This document shows, piece by piece, positions 44,445-54,515 of a stretch of DNA of 64,000 nt; position 1 is the stretch's first letter, and the number at the start of each line of letters is the position of its first letter. Under the pieces are notes generated by a model. The model ran no database searches. It saw nothing but the letters and a program-made list of their open reading frames with translations, and was not told where the DNA came from. Origin of the DNA: Fusobacterium_C necrophorum (GTDB taxonomy: Bacteria; Fusobacteriota; Fusobacteriia; Fusobacteriales; Fusobacteriaceae); the NCBI RefSeq assembly GCF_900104395.1, contig NZ_FMXX01000008.1; one strand, given 5' to 3'. A program made the position numbers and the translations under genes.

Positions 44445-46412
44445 TTGGAAAAGCTAAATGGAACAAGCATGGATTTAACACAAGATAACATTGAGAAATT
44501 AAAACAAATTTTTCCCGAAATATTTACAGAGGGAAAAATAGATTTGGAAGTGTTAAAACAATTGCTAGGAGATAGCATAGAAACCGAGAAAGAAAGATAC
44601 TCTTTTACATGGAATGGAAAAGCAAAAGCAAGACAAATGGCTCAAACAGTGAGCAATGCAACGTTGAGACCTGAACAAAATGTTCTGAACACTACACACA
44701 CAAGCAATCTATATATAGAGGGAGATAATTTAGAAGTATTAAAGCTCTTACAAAAGTCATATCATGGAAAAATAAAAATGATATACATAGATCCACCATA
44801 TAATACAGGAAAAGATTTTGTATATAAGGATAATTTTAAAGATAGTGTAGAAAATTACAAGAGAATCACAGGACAAATCAATGAAGAAGGAATGAAACTA
44901 ACAACAAATATAGACTCGGATGGCAGATATCATTCGAACTGGTTAAATATGATGTATCCAAGATTGAAATTAGCAAGAAATTTATTAACAGAAGATGGTG
45001 TTATTTTTATTTCCATAGATGAAAAAGAAATTTATAATCTTAGAAAAATATGCAATGAGATTTTTGGGGAAGAAAATTATTTAGAAACATTTCATATTCA
45101 AGTAAGATATACAAATAAATCATTAAATGAAAAAGATAATTTTCAACCTGTTATGGAATATGTGTGTATTTATTCTAAAAATAAAAATCAATTTACTCCA
45201 AATAAACCATATAAGGAATATGATTTGAAAAAATTCAAATGGGAAATAAAGGAATTGACTAAGGGAGAAGAAATCGTTTTAGGTAATAAAAAAGTTAAAA
45301 TTTTTAAAGAAAATGAATATAGGATAGTTGAAAAAGAAAATGATTTTATAAATGGATTAAAAGATACTTGGGCTTCTGGGAGTGTTTTAATAGGCAATAC
45401 ATCAGGGAAATTTTTTGACACATATATATCAAAAAGAAAAGATATAGACGGACTAAATGTATTGTATAAAGTAGAAAATATAGGTGAAGATGGATTGGGG
45501 TATAGATACTTTACAGGTCCTAAAAAAGAAACATCTATAAGAGGACAATTTTTTTCCGGAATTCCTATGGAAAGAAAAGAAGAATTGGTTAGAGGAATTT
45601 CTAAAAAATATAGTCCGATAGTCAATTATTATGATTATAGTGCTGATTTTGGTAATATCCGACATGAAGGTGGAATTGCTTTCAATAGTGGGAAAAAACC
45701 TATTAAAATGTTAAAAAAAATGTTGAAGATAGTAGATGACAATCAGTTTATTTGTCTGGATTTCTTTTCTGGTAGTTCTTCAACAGCTCATGCAGTGATG
45801 CAATTAAATGCAGAAGATGGTGGAAATCGGAAATTTATCATGGTACAACTTCCGGAACCTTGTGATAAAAATTCAGAAGCCTACAAGGCAGGGCATAAAA
45901 ATATATGTGAAATCGGAAAGGAAAGAATCCGAAGAGCAGGAGCAAAAATTAAGGCAGATGAAAGTTTACCTTTCGAAAATAGAGAAAAATTAGATATAGG
46001 ATTTAAAGTATTCAAATTAGACTCCTCTAATATCAAAGAATGGGATGCGGAAACGGAGAATTTAGAAAGAAGCTTATTCGATTCTGTGGATAATATAAAA
46101 TCAGATAGAAGCGAATTGGATGTATTGTATGAAATTTTATTGAAATATGGATTAGATTTAAATATAGAAATAGAAGAAAATGAAGATTTTTATTCGATAG
46201 GTGGAGGAACTTTATTAGTAAACTTACAGAAAGAAATTACGATAGACACAATCAATTCAATCTGTGAAGAATATAGAAGATTATTGGAAATTGATAAAGA
46301 TTTTAAAACAACAGTGATATTGCGAGATACTTCGTTCAAAAATGATATAGAGAAAACAAATGCCATCAAGAAATTAGAACAGGTTGGAATCAATGAGATT
46401 AGAAGTATATAG
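44445..46412 (+). CDS. mod: type III restriction-modification methyltransferase
   Basis: 655-residue N6-adenine methyltransferase and specificity subunit. DPPYNTG (116-122) is catalytic motif IV; DFFSGSS (439-445) is SAM motif I, in the IV-then-I order of the beta class. The target-recognition region lies between (about 210-430). TTG 44445 is preferred because AAGGAG (44431-44436) is then 8 nt away and the product starts MEKLNGTSMDLTQ, a usual Mod opening; a GTG at 44436 overlaps that site. No simple-sequence tract that could cause phase variation is seen. It lies 26 nt before res. Confidence 0.93.
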   Translation: MEKLNGTSMDLTQDNIEKLKQIFPEIFTEGKIDLEVLKQLLGDSIETEKERYSFTWNGKAKARQMAQTVSNATLRPEQNVLNTTHTSNLYIEGDNLEVLKLLQKSYHGKIKMIYIDPPYNTGKDFVYKDNFKDSVENYKRITGQINEEGMKLTTNIDSDGRYHSNWLNMMYPRLKLARNLLTEDGVIFISIDEKEIYNLRKICNEIFGEENYLETFHIQVRYTNKSLNEKDNFQPVMEYVCIYSKNKNQFTPNKPYKEYDLKKFKWEIKELTKGEEIVLGNKKVKIFKENEYRIVEKENDFINGLKDTWASGSVLIGNTSGKFFDTYISKRKDIDGLNVLYKVENIGEDGLGYRYFTGPKKETSIRGQFFSGIPMERKEELVRGISKKYSPIVNYYDYSADFGNIRHEGGIAFNSGKKPIKMLKKMLKIVDDNQFICLDFFSGSSSTAHAVMQLNAEDGGNRKFIMVQLPEPCDKNSEAYKAGHKNICEIGKERIRRAGAKIKADESLPFENREKLDIGFKVFKLDSSNIKEWDAETENLERSLFDSVDNIKSDRSELDVLYEILLKYGLDLNIEIEENEDFYSIGGGTLLVNLQKEITIDTINSICEEYRRLLEIDKDFKTTVILRDTSFKNDIEKTNAIKKLEQVGINEIRSI

Positions 46413-46438
46413 GAAGTATACGCATATAGGAGAAGAGT

Positions 46439-49438
46439 ATGAAAATTAAATTTGAAGAGAATTTAGAATATCAGTTGGAAGCGATAAACTCTATTACGGA
46501 TATATTTTCGGGACAGGAAATAGCCAAGACGGTGTTTACAGTGGAAAAAACAAAAAATCCTCAATTAAGTATTATTTCTGAAGAAAATGATTTAGGAACA
46601 GGGAATAAACTTTTGTTATTTCCGGAAGAAATTTCAGCAAATGTAAATAAGATTCAAACTAGAAATGGTTTAGCGAAAACAGAAGTATTCGGAAAAAATG
46701 ACTATCATTTTTCAATTGAAATGGAGACAGGAACAGGAAAAACCTATGTTTATTTAAGAACTATCATGGAACTGAATAAAAAATATGGATTTACCAAATT
46801 TATCATTGTGGTTCCATCCATTGCAATCAAAGAAGGAGTGTATAAAACACTTCAGATGACAGAAGAACATTTTAAAAGCCTCTATGAAAATACGCCTTAT
46901 GATTACTTTATCTATGACTCTAAAAAAATAAATATGATACGAAATTTTGCTGTCAACGATACGATACAAATTTTAATTATGAATATAGATTCTTTTAATA
47001 AGGACACAAATATTATTAACCAAGAAAGAGATCAGGCGAGTGGTTATCGACCAATTGACTATATAAGTCAGTGTAACCCGATAGTAATTGTGGATGAGCC
47101 ACAAAATATGGAAAGTGAAATAGCAAGAAAATCAATAAAGACCTTAAATCCTTTATGTACCTTGAGGTATTCTGCAACTCATAAAGAAAAATATAATTCT
47201 GTCTTTAAATTAGATTCTATAGATGCCTATGAAAAGAAATTAGTGAAACAAATAGAAGTTGCCACAGTGGGTGTGACTCAAAATGCAAATACGGAATATA
47301 TCAAAGTTACAAATATAAAACTTAGAAAAAGTATGCCGGTAGCTGAGATTGAACTTGATATGAAATCAAAAAATGGAGTTAATAGAAAAAAAGTAAAAAT
47401 AGTAAAAGGAGATAGTTTAAGTGAAAAGGCAAAAAGAGATATTTACGATGGCTATATCGTAAATGAAATTACATATAACGAAAAAGATCCGACAAAATCT
47501 TTTATAGATTTTGGAAAAGTAACATTGTCCCTGGGACAAGTGAATGGTGGGGAAGATCCGAATATAATAAAAAGATTACAGATAAGAAAAACCATCCAAG
47601 AGCATTTTGATAAGCAGATAGCTTTGAAAAAGAAAGGAATCAAAGTTCTATCGCTTTTCTTTATAGATAAAGTGGCTAATTACAGAATTTATGATGTGGA
47701 AACAGGAGAAGCTAAAAAAGGAAAATATGCTGTCATCTTTGAAGAGGAATATAATAAGCTTTTAGAATTGCCTGAATACTCTGAACTTAGAAATTTGTCT
47801 CTTCCTTTGTATCAACAAGCAGCTTCAGCTCATGATGGATATTTTTCAGTAGATAAAAAGAAAAGCAAAACTGGAGTAGAGTACTTCGAAGAGAAGGATA
47901 CAAAAGGAAATACGAATGCTGATAATGATACTTTTACGAAAATCATGAAAGATAAGGAAAAACTTCTAAGTTTTGAAGAGCCTTTGGCATTTATTTTTTC
48001 TCACTCTGCTTTAAAAGAGGGTTGGGATAACCCGAATGTATTTCAAATCTGTACTTTGAATGAAACGACTTCGGAAATCAAAAAAAGACAGGAAATTGGA
48101 AGAGGACTTCGAATTGCTGTTAATCAAGAGGGGGAAAGAGTTCGAGGTTTTGATGTAAATACTTTAACCGTGATGGCAAATGAATCTTATGAGCAGTTTG
48201 TAGAATCTTTACAAAAAGAAATGGAGACAGAAGAAAATATTAAATTTGGATTGATAGAGGACTTTATTTTTGCAAATATTATAACGAAAGATGAAAATGG
48301 AAAAGAAATGTTTCTTGGGCATGAAAAGTCAAAAGAAATATATCAAGACTTAATAAAAAAAGATTATGTTGATGAAAGAGGAAATGCAAAAGAAAAATTA
48401 AAACATGATTTACAAGAGGGAAAACTAGAACTGGCAGAAGAATTTCATAGCATAAAGGAAAGTATTATTCAAAAACTTAAAGTTACAACGGGAAAGTTAG
48501 TCATTAAAAATGCAGACGAAAAAAAGAAAATAATATTAAATAAAAAAGTGTTTTTAAGCGAAGAATTCAAAGAACTATGGAATCGAATCAAGTATAAAAC
48601 AACATATCAGGTAAATTTTGATGGGGAAGAATTAATCAAGCGATGTATTAAAAACTTAGATGATGGAGTCTATATACCAAAGGAAAAATTTTTATATGAT
48701 AAAAAAAGATTAGCCATTACCAAAGGAGGAATTGAGGAAGAAAAATCCTATGCAGTAGAGGAAAATGTAGATGTATATCATAGATTTAAATTACCAGATA
48801 TTATTACTTATTTACAAAATGAAACCAATCTCACAAGAAGAAGTATAGTAAGAATTTTAACGGAATCCGGCACTTTACATAGTTTTAAGAAAAATCCTCA
48901 ACTTTATTTGGAACAAGCTAGCAGTATTATAAAAAGAACGATGAAGCTATTTATTGTGGATGGAATCAAATATGAAAAAATAGGAGATATGGAATATTAT
49001 TCACAAGAACTATTTGAAAATAATGAAATTTTTGGATATTTGAAAGATGAGATGAACAAACAAGGGAATATGATAAAAACGGAAAAAACTCCATACATGG
49101 ATATTATTATTGATTCTGATGTAGAAAGAGAATTTGCCAAAGGATTAGAAGAAAATGGAAATATTAAAGTCTATACAAAACTTCCAAGTTGGTTTAAAAT
49201 ATCCACTCCTTTAGGAAACTATAATCCTGATTGGGCAGTACTTGTGAAGCCGGATTTAAACAAAGAAGAGGAAAAATTATATTTTATTGTGGAAACAAAA
49301 GGATCTGTATTGGAGGAAAACAGAAGGGAAACGGAAAATTTAAAAATCAGTTGCGGAAGAAAACATTTTGAGGCAATTTCAAAAGATATCCATTTTCAAG
49401 TGACCAATAACTTTGAAAAATTTTCAGAAAAATTTTGA
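46439..49438 (+). CDS. res: type III restriction enzyme, Res subunit
   Basis: 999 residues. ATP-dependent DNA translocase/endonuclease partner of Mod. Walker A TGTGKT (97-102), DEPQ box (219-222) in VIVDEPQNME, helicase motif VI region QEIGRGLRIAVNQEG near 555. The C-terminal nuclease has P930-D931 then E952-T-K954, a PD-(D/E)XK site that looks complete. Length matches full-size Res proteins, so the system appears intact and able to cut. Confidence 0.93.
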   Translation: MKIKFEENLEYQLEAINSITDIFSGQEIAKTVFTVEKTKNPQLSIISEENDLGTGNKLLLFPEEISANVNKIQTRNGLAKTEVFGKNDYHFSIEMETGTGKTYVYLRTIMELNKKYGFTKFIIVVPSIAIKEGVYKTLQMTEEHFKSLYENTPYDYFIYDSKKINMIRNFAVNDTIQILIMNIDSFNKDTNIINQERDQASGYRPIDYISQCNPIVIVDEPQNMESEIARKSIKTLNPLCTLRYSATHKEKYNSVFKLDSIDAYEKKLVKQIEVATVGVTQNANTEYIKVTNIKLRKSMPVAEIELDMKSKNGVNRKKVKIVKGDSLSEKAKRDIYDGYIVNEITYNEKDPTKSFIDFGKVTLSLGQVNGGEDPNIIKRLQIRKTIQEHFDKQIALKKKGIKVLSLFFIDKVANYRIYDVETGEAKKGKYAVIFEEEYNKLLELPEYSELRNLSLPLYQQAASAHDGYFSVDKKKSKTGVEYFEEKDTKGNTNADNDTFTKIMKDKEKLLSFEEPLAFIFSHSALKEGWDNPNVFQICTLNETTSEIKKRQEIGRGLRIAVNQEGERVRGFDVNTLTVMANESYEQFVESLQKEMETEENIKFGLIEDFIFANIITKDENGKEMFLGHEKSKEIYQDLIKKDYVDERGNAKEKLKHDLQEGKLELAEEFHSIKESIIQKLKVTTGKLVIKNADEKKKIILNKKVFLSEEFKELWNRIKYKTTYQVNFDGEELIKRCIKNLDDGVYIPKEKFLYDKKRLAITKGGIEEEKSYAVEENVDVYHRFKLPDIITYLQNETNLTRRSIVRILTESGTLHSFKKNPQLYLEQASSIIKRTMKLFIVDGIKYEKIGDMEYYSQELFENNEIFGYLKDEMNKQGNMIKTEKTPYMDIIIDSDVEREFAKGLEENGNIKVYTKLPSWFKISTPLGNYNPDWAVLVKPDLNKEEEKLYFIVETKGSVLEENRRETENLKISCGRKHFEAISKDIHFQVTNNFEKFSEKF

Positions 49439-49687
49439 TATTTTGCACTATTATAAATATGAAATGTGAAAGCTGATGTTGGGAATTTTCAAAGAAATGA
49501 TCAATATGACTTTTGGCAGAAACTTGTAGAGAGATACTTCAAAAAATCCAAGAAGAGGACTGGATAATATGATTTTTTGAAAAATGTGATATTTATCTCT
49601 GTATTTATCAAAAAAATGTGTAAAAAATCACATTATTTTAAAAAAAAGTGTGATATAATATAAATATCAAAAGTTAGGAGGTATTTT
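49439..49687 (+). other. intergenic region with promoter, inverted repeat and a 33-codon frame
   Basis: Holds a 33-codon frame (GTG 49466 to 49567) with an aromatic/basic product that may be a gene-end relic. Then the inverted repeat AATGTG/CACATT (49615-49620 with 49629-49634) and an extended -10 TGaTATAAT (hexamer 49654-49659) that should drive the following ATPase gene. TGTGAT-like words recur at about 32 nt spacing (49585, 49617, 49649), which might be regulator sites. Confidence 0.45.
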
Positions 49688-51025
49688 ATGAAAAGATTTA
49701 TCATGAATCCTTTAATGGAATGGAAAAATTCAAAATATAGAAAACCTCTTATTTTAAAAGGAATTAGACAGGTAGGAAAGACTTGGGTTTTGAAAGAATT
49801 TGGAAAAATATACTATGAGAATACAGCTTATTTTAACTTTGATGAACATATGGAGTATCGTCAATTTTTTGAAACTACAAAAGATGTGAAAAGAATTTTA
49901 CAAAATTTAATGTTAATCAGTGGAGAAAAAATAAAGCCGGGCAAAACTCTTCTTATTTTTGATGAAATTCAAGATTGCCCTGAAGTCATCAATTCCTTAA
50001 AATATTTTTATGAAAATGCACCGGAATATCATATAACTTGTGCAGGTTCTCTTTTAGGAATTACTCTAGAGAAGCCATCTTCATTTCCGGTTGGAAAAAT
50101 TGATTTTTTAAATATGTATCCAATGACTTTTTGTGAATTTTTGATTGCAAATGGAGATGAAAATTTAAAACTTTATTTAGATTCGGTGGAAGAGATAGAA
50201 AAAATTCCGGATGCTTTCTACAATCCTTTGTATGAAAAATTAAAAATGTATTATATAACAGGCGGAATGCCTGAGGCGGTTTATCTATGGACAAAAGAAA
50301 GAGATACAGAACAAATGATAAAAAGTCTCAATAATATTATAGAGGCGTATGAGAGGGATTTTGCAAAACATCCCAATATAAAAGAATTTCCAAAGATATC
50401 TATGATTTGGAAATCCATTCCCTCTCAACTCAGTCGTGAGAATAAAAAATTTATTTATAAAATTGTGAAAGAGGGGGCGAGAGCTAGAGAATATGAGGAC
50501 GCTTTGCAATGGCTTGTAAATGCTAATCTTGTTTCGAAAGTTTACAGAATTTCAGCTCCTAAAATTCCTCTTTCCGCTTATGACGATCTATCGGCATTTA
50601 AAATATATATGGCAGATATTGGAATCTTGAATAGACTTTCTTTACTATCTCCCAGAGCATTTGGAGAGGGAAATAGATTATTTACAGAATTTAAAGGAGC
50701 TTTGACAGAAAATTTTATTCTTCAAAGTTTGATTCCTCAATTTGACATTTCCCCTAGATACTGGTCAGATAATATTCATGAAGTTGATTTTATTATACAA
50801 AAGGAGAATGATATTTTTCCAATAGAGGTCAAGGCGGAGAAAAATACAAAGAGTAAAAGTCTTTTTAAATTTAAAGAAAAATATTCGGAAGATATAAAAT
50901 TGAGAGTGCGATTTTCCTTTGACAATTTAACGTTGGATGGAGATTTATTAAACATTCCCCTTTTTATGGTGGATTATACTACAAAAATAATTGACATTGC
51001 ATTGAAAAAAATGAATACTCTATAA
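49688..51025 (+). CDS. DUF4143-type AAA ATPase (second copy)
   Basis: 445 residues. P-loop GIRQVGKTWVLKEFG (26-40), Walker B LLIFDEIQDCPE near 92, CAGSLLGI near 120, and a C-terminal DUF4143 region with VDFIIQKENDIFPIEVKAEK near 385, which resembles the D-(E)xK core of a nuclease fold. The family often accompanies defence or toxin loci; its job is not established. It closes the right side of the R-M island. Confidence 0.8.
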   Translation: MKRFIMNPLMEWKNSKYRKPLILKGIRQVGKTWVLKEFGKIYYENTAYFNFDEHMEYRQFFETTKDVKRILQNLMLISGEKIKPGKTLLIFDEIQDCPEVINSLKYFYENAPEYHITCAGSLLGITLEKPSSFPVGKIDFLNMYPMTFCEFLIANGDENLKLYLDSVEEIEKIPDAFYNPLYEKLKMYYITGGMPEAVYLWTKERDTEQMIKSLNNIIEAYERDFAKHPNIKEFPKISMIWKSIPSQLSRENKKFIYKIVKEGARAREYEDALQWLVNANLVSKVYRISAPKIPLSAYDDLSAFKIYMADIGILNRLSLLSPRAFGEGNRLFTEFKGALTENFILQSLIPQFDISPRYWSDNIHEVDFIIQKENDIFPIEVKAEKNTKSKSLFKFKEKYSEDIKLRVRFSFDNLTLDGDLLNIPLFMVDYTTKIIDIALKKMNTL

Positions 51026-51079
51026 AAAATAAGGTTTCTGTTTCTTATTTGTTGCCAGAATTTTATTTTTATTCTTTGT

Positions 51080-51415
51080 GTGTATTATAAAGATAAAATA
51101 ATTGCCAGTGTAGGAATTATGCCATTGATGGAGAAGAAAAAAGTTTTGCATAGGGCGAGTTTTGGAATTTGTGTAGAAGAGAAGCATTGGGGAAACGGAA
51201 TTGGAAAAATACTAACACACAATTCTATTCTGTTGGCTTTTGAATTAGGATATGAACAAATAGAATTGGGTGTATTTGCTGATAATCATAGAGCTAAAAA
51301 AATGTATCATAAGTTTGGGTTTCAAGAATGGGGAAGAATTCCAAAAGCTTATCGCTTGAAAGACGGAAGCTGCCATGATGAAATTTTAATGGGCTTGAGA
51401 AAGGAGTGGCTATGA
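51080..51415 (+). pseudogene. GNAT acetyltransferase lacking its N-terminal part
   Basis: 111 residues matching the second half of a GNAT domain: acetyl-CoA loop in EEKHWGNGIGKILTHNSI (about 34-51), then LGVFADNHRAKKMYHKFGF. Beta strands and helix 1-2 of the domain (about 60 residues) are missing. The GTG at 51080 has no ribosome site and upstream codons in frame (back to a stop at 51023) encode unrelated hydrophobic residues. I read it as a host gene cut by the right end of the R-M island. It overlaps the next gene by 4 nt. Confidence 0.7.
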
Positions 51416-52149
51416 AAGCTTTAATAGGAATTACAGGGAGTATTATTACTTGTGGAGGAGATGATATTTTTTCCGCTTATGAAAGAGCTTATGTGAATGA
51501 TGACTATATTTCGGCAGTCGAAAAAGCAGGCGGAATTCCAATCATATTACCGATTGTAGAAGAGGAAGAAAATATAAAAGAGATGGTATCTCGAGTGGAC
51601 GCTGTTCTTTTATCGGGAGGATATGATATAGATCCCAGTTATTGGGGAGAAGAAATTGGAAGGAAATATCAAAGAATTTATCCGAGAAGAGATCGCTATG
51701 AAATGTTAGTGATTCGCTATGCGAAAGAAATGCAAAAGCCGGTATTGGGAATTTGTCGAGGGCATCAAATGATCAATGTTGCTTTCGGTGGGAGCTTGTA
51801 TCAGGATATTTCAGAAATTCCGGGAGCTTATATTCAACATGTGCAGCAGGCAAACTATTATGAAGCAACTCACGGGATTACAGTTGAAGAGGACAGTTTT
51901 TTAGCAAAGAGCATGGGACAAAAGGGGCGAGTAAATTCTTATCATCACTTAGCTGTGAAAGATTTGGGAGAATCTTTAAGGATAGTAGGAAAGGCTCCGG
52001 ATGGAGTGATAGAAGCGATTGAATGGATTACGGAAGAACAATTTTTTGTGGGAGTACAATTTCATCCCGAAATGATGCATCGTCATCATGTATTTGCTCT
52101 CAATCTTTTTCAGGATTTTATTCAAGAAGTCAAGAGAAGAAAGAAATAA
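51412..52149 (+). CDS. class I glutamine amidotransferase-like hydrolase (peptidase C26)
   Basis: 245 residues. Nucleophile in LGICRGHQMINVAFGG (Cys near 111), His/Glu in GVQFHPEMMH near 216. Closest in type to gamma-glutamyl-GABA hydrolases (PuuD). It cleaves gamma-glutamyl bonds; the substrate here is unknown, but released glutamate could be fermented. ATG 51412 follows AAGGAG by 5 nt; GTG 51406 overlaps that site. It ends 11 nt before a terminator. Confidence 0.85.
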   Translation: MKALIGITGSIITCGGDDIFSAYERAYVNDDYISAVEKAGGIPIILPIVEEEENIKEMVSRVDAVLLSGGYDIDPSYWGEEIGRKYQRIYPRRDRYEMLVIRYAKEMQKPVLGICRGHQMINVAFGGSLYQDISEIPGAYIQHVQQANYYEATHGITVEEDSFLAKSMGQKGRVNSYHHLAVKDLGESLRIVGKAPDGVIEAIEWITEEQFFVGVQFHPEMMHRHHVFALNLFQDFIQEVKRRKK

Positions 52150-52153
52150 AAAT

Positions 52154-52189
52154 AAAAAAGCTCACCTGTATGATTGGGTGAGTTTTTTT
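52154..52189 (+). terminator. terminator, left copy of a duplicated sequence
   Basis: CTCACC/GGTGAG stem (52161-52166 with 52177-52182), extended by A6/T7. The core CACCTGTATGATTGGGTGAG (52163-52182) recurs with one change at 59519-59538, on the far side of the inserted genes. Confidence 0.8.
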
Positions 52190-52214
52190 ACATGGAGGCT
52201 CCGATAAAGAATCA

Positions 52215-52769
52215 TTAGAATTCAGGTGGAGTTACTGAAAATAATACAATACTTTTCTCCTGTTGAAGATTTTTCCATTTATGAGGAGCCATTGCCGGGA
52301 TATGAACAGAATCTCCGGGGGATAAAGTAATGGAAGAATTGCCTATTATCAGTTCGACTTTTCCTTCCAATAGGACAGCAACCTCTTCTCCCTTATGTGA
52401 CATAGGGCGAACGGAAGTTTCCGCATTTTTCCGTAAGGTCATTTGCATAAACTCAATCTTACTTTCTACTTTTGGAGTTAAAAGTTCGTAGATAACATTT
52501 TCCGTACTTATCCTTTTTCTCTCTTCTTTTTTTACGATATGAAAGGTATACTTTGTTTCTTCCGAGTTTATAAAAAATGTAAATAAAGGAACTTCCAGAG
52601 CTTGAGCAATCGCTTTGATTGTATTTAAAGAAGGATTGGCGTTCCCCTTCTCGATTTGACTTAGCATAGAGGAAGAAATGTCACATTTGGAGGCAACCTC
52701 TTTCAGAAGTAAGCCTTTTGAAATTCGTATATTTTTTATCGTCTTTCCTATATTTATCTCATAATTCAT
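52215..52769 (-). CDS. XRE-family regulator with cupin domain
   Basis: 184 residues: XRE helix-turn-helix at about 8-62 (LLLKEVASKCDISSSMLSQIE) and a C-terminal cupin-2 domain at about 110-180 (MSHKGEEVAVLLEGKVEL; SPGDSVHIPAMAPHKW). Proteins of this layout sense small metabolites with the cupin and repress or activate adjacent catabolic genes. It is divergent from the GntP permease and dsdA, so it likely controls D-serine use. RBS AAAGGA. Confidence 0.85.
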   Translation of the reverse strand: MNYEINIGKTIKNIRISKGLLLKEVASKCDISSSMLSQIEKGNANPSLNTIKAIAQALEVPLFTFFINSEETKYTFHIVKKEERKRISTENVIYELLTPKVESKIEFMQMTLRKNAETSVRPMSHKGEEVAVLLEGKVELIIGNSSITLSPGDSVHIPAMAPHKWKNLQQEKSIVLFSVTPPEF

Positions 52770-53148
52770 TGTTAATCCTTTCTTAAAGTACTATTTTTTC
52801 ATTTATATTATATAATAATTTTTTGTTTTCATCCAGCTATTTTTAAAATTAAATCATATTAAATTCAATAATCTGAGTCCTAAGATTGAAATTAAATATA
52901 ATTTAATTTTTAATATTGACTTCCTATATTTTGCAAGGTAAAATTATATAAAGTAAATATAAAAATAAGAAAAAGTTAAATAAAAATAAATAAAAAGAGT
53001 TTCGTTGAGGAGATAAAAAATATACTTTAAATATAATTAAATTTTTTTAGAGAAAAAAGTAGAAATAGAGATCTTGGAAATAGTAATTATTGATAGATTC
53101 AAAAGTATAAAATAACGTTATTTTAAAATAAAAATAGGGAGGTATTTT
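52770..53148. promoter_or_regulatory. 379 nt divergent control region of the D-serine cassette
   Basis: No gene. The rightward promoter is TTGACT (52916-52921), 17 bp, TAAAAT (52939-52944), giving a leader of about 200 nt. ATTAAAT-ATA-ATTTAAT, a perfect 7 bp inverted repeat, lies just upstream (52891-52907). A related AT-rich word recurs near 53029-53046, so the two could be operator sites for the XRE-cupin protein. The region is extremely AT-rich and such palindromes can arise by chance. Confidence 0.45.
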
Positions 53149-54498
53149 ATGGGAACGTCATTTACAATTATTGCCATTTTGTTATCAATATTACTATTGG
53201 TTTTACTTACTATTAAAATGAAATTACATCCATTTTTTGCTTTGACCATTAGTGCTTTTTTCTTTGGACTGGTATCCGGACATTCCATTCCGGATATTAT
53301 TGGGGCTTATTCAGAGGGATTGGGCGGAACAATTGCCGGAATTGGGGTTGTGATTGCCATAGGTACCGTTATGGGTGCTCTTTTAGAAAACAGCGGAGCG
53401 GCAGAAACTATGGCGGAAACAATATTAAAAATGACAGGAAGAAAAAATGCCGATATAGGCTTAGCAGTCACGGGATATTTCGTTTCTATTCCTGTTTTTT
53501 GTGATTCCGCTTTTGTCTTATTATCTCCCTTGGCGAAAAGAATAAGTAAGGATACAGGAGGAAGTATGACTACCATGACAGTGGCATTGGCAATGGGACT
53601 TCATGCCACACATATGCTAGTTCCTCCAACACCGGGTCCATTGGCAGTAGCAGGAATTTTAGGTTCTAATTTAGGTCTGGTTATCCTATGCGGTATGTTG
53701 GTTTCCATCCCTGTAACCATAATAGCTATTTTAGCCGGAAGAATTTTTGGAAAAAAATATTATTTTCTTCCTGAAATCGAAGAAGCCAATTCTGTGGGGA
53801 AAACAAAAAAATTACCAAGTGCAGCTATGAGTTTCTCTCCTATTTTGCTTCCTATTTTCTTGATGTTGTTAAGAACAATAGCTACCTTACAATCAAGACC
53901 GTTGGGAGAAGGAGTTTTATATCGAGTTGTTGATTCTTTAGGACAAACTATTGTCGCTTTATTTATAGGACTTGTTATCGCTTTTTTCACTTACAAATCA
54001 GTGTATCCGAATGATAAAGAAGTTTGGACTTTTGATGGAATATTTGGAGAAGCTTTGAAGACAGCCGGACAAATTGTTTTGATTGTCGGTGCCGGGGGAG
54101 CATTTGCTACTGTGTTAAAATTGTCCAATTTACAAGAAATTGTAATGAATTTATTTGCGGGAGTATCCATAGGAATTATTGTTCCTTATATAATAGGGGC
54201 TATTTTTAGGACGGCTATCGGTTCCGGAACGGTGGGAATGATTACGGCAGCTTCGATGTTATTGCCTTTAGTAGATGTTTTAGGCTTCCATTCTCCGATG
54301 GGATTAGTCATTGCCATGTTGGCTTGTGCTGCCGGAGGCTTTATGGTTTTTCATGGAAATGATGATTTTTTCTGGGTAGTGGTTTCCACTTCCGGAATGA
54401 AACCGGAGGTGGCATACAAGGTATTTCCATTGATTAGTATTTTACAATCTTTCGTAGCTTTGGTTTGTGTGATGATACTAAAAATGATTTTTCTATAA
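53149..54498 (+). CDS. GntP-family permease, probable D-serine transporter
   Basis: 449 residues, about 12 hydrophobic segments. GntP signatures: HPFFALTISAFFFGL near 26, PVFCDSAFVLLSPLAKR near 118, HATHMLVPPTPGP near 150, and RTAIGSGTVGMITAAS near 350. The family includes gluconate permeases and the D-serine permease DsdX. Because dsdA follows 17 nt later, D-serine is the best-supported substrate; gluconate remains possible. Confidence 0.85.
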   Translation: MGTSFTIIAILLSILLLVLLTIKMKLHPFFALTISAFFFGLVSGHSIPDIIGAYSEGLGGTIAGIGVVIAIGTVMGALLENSGAAETMAETILKMTGRKNADIGLAVTGYFVSIPVFCDSAFVLLSPLAKRISKDTGGSMTTMTVALAMGLHATHMLVPPTPGPLAVAGILGSNLGLVILCGMLVSIPVTIIAILAGRIFGKKYYFLPEIEEANSVGKTKKLPSAAMSFSPILLPIFLMLLRTIATLQSRPLGEGVLYRVVDSLGQTIVALFIGLVIAFFTYKSVYPNDKEVWTFDGIFGEALKTAGQIVLIVGAGGAFATVLKLSNLQEIVMNLFAGVSIGIIVPYIIGAIFRTAIGSGTVGMITAASMLLPLVDVLGFHSPMGLVIAMLACAAGGFMVFHGNDDFFWVVVSTSGMKPEVAYKVFPLISILQSFVALVCVMILKMIFL

Positions 54499-54515
54499 GG
54501 ATTTAAGGAGGAAGG

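Noticed and set aside
44445..46412. Phase-variable mod gene
   Set aside because: I looked for tandem 4-5 base repeats or long homopolymers in and before mod and saw none long enough to be convincing.
49688..51025. The two DUF4143 ATPases as a recent duplication forming direct repeats of the island
   Set aside because: The proteins share motifs only; nucleotide similarity is too low for a recent duplication.
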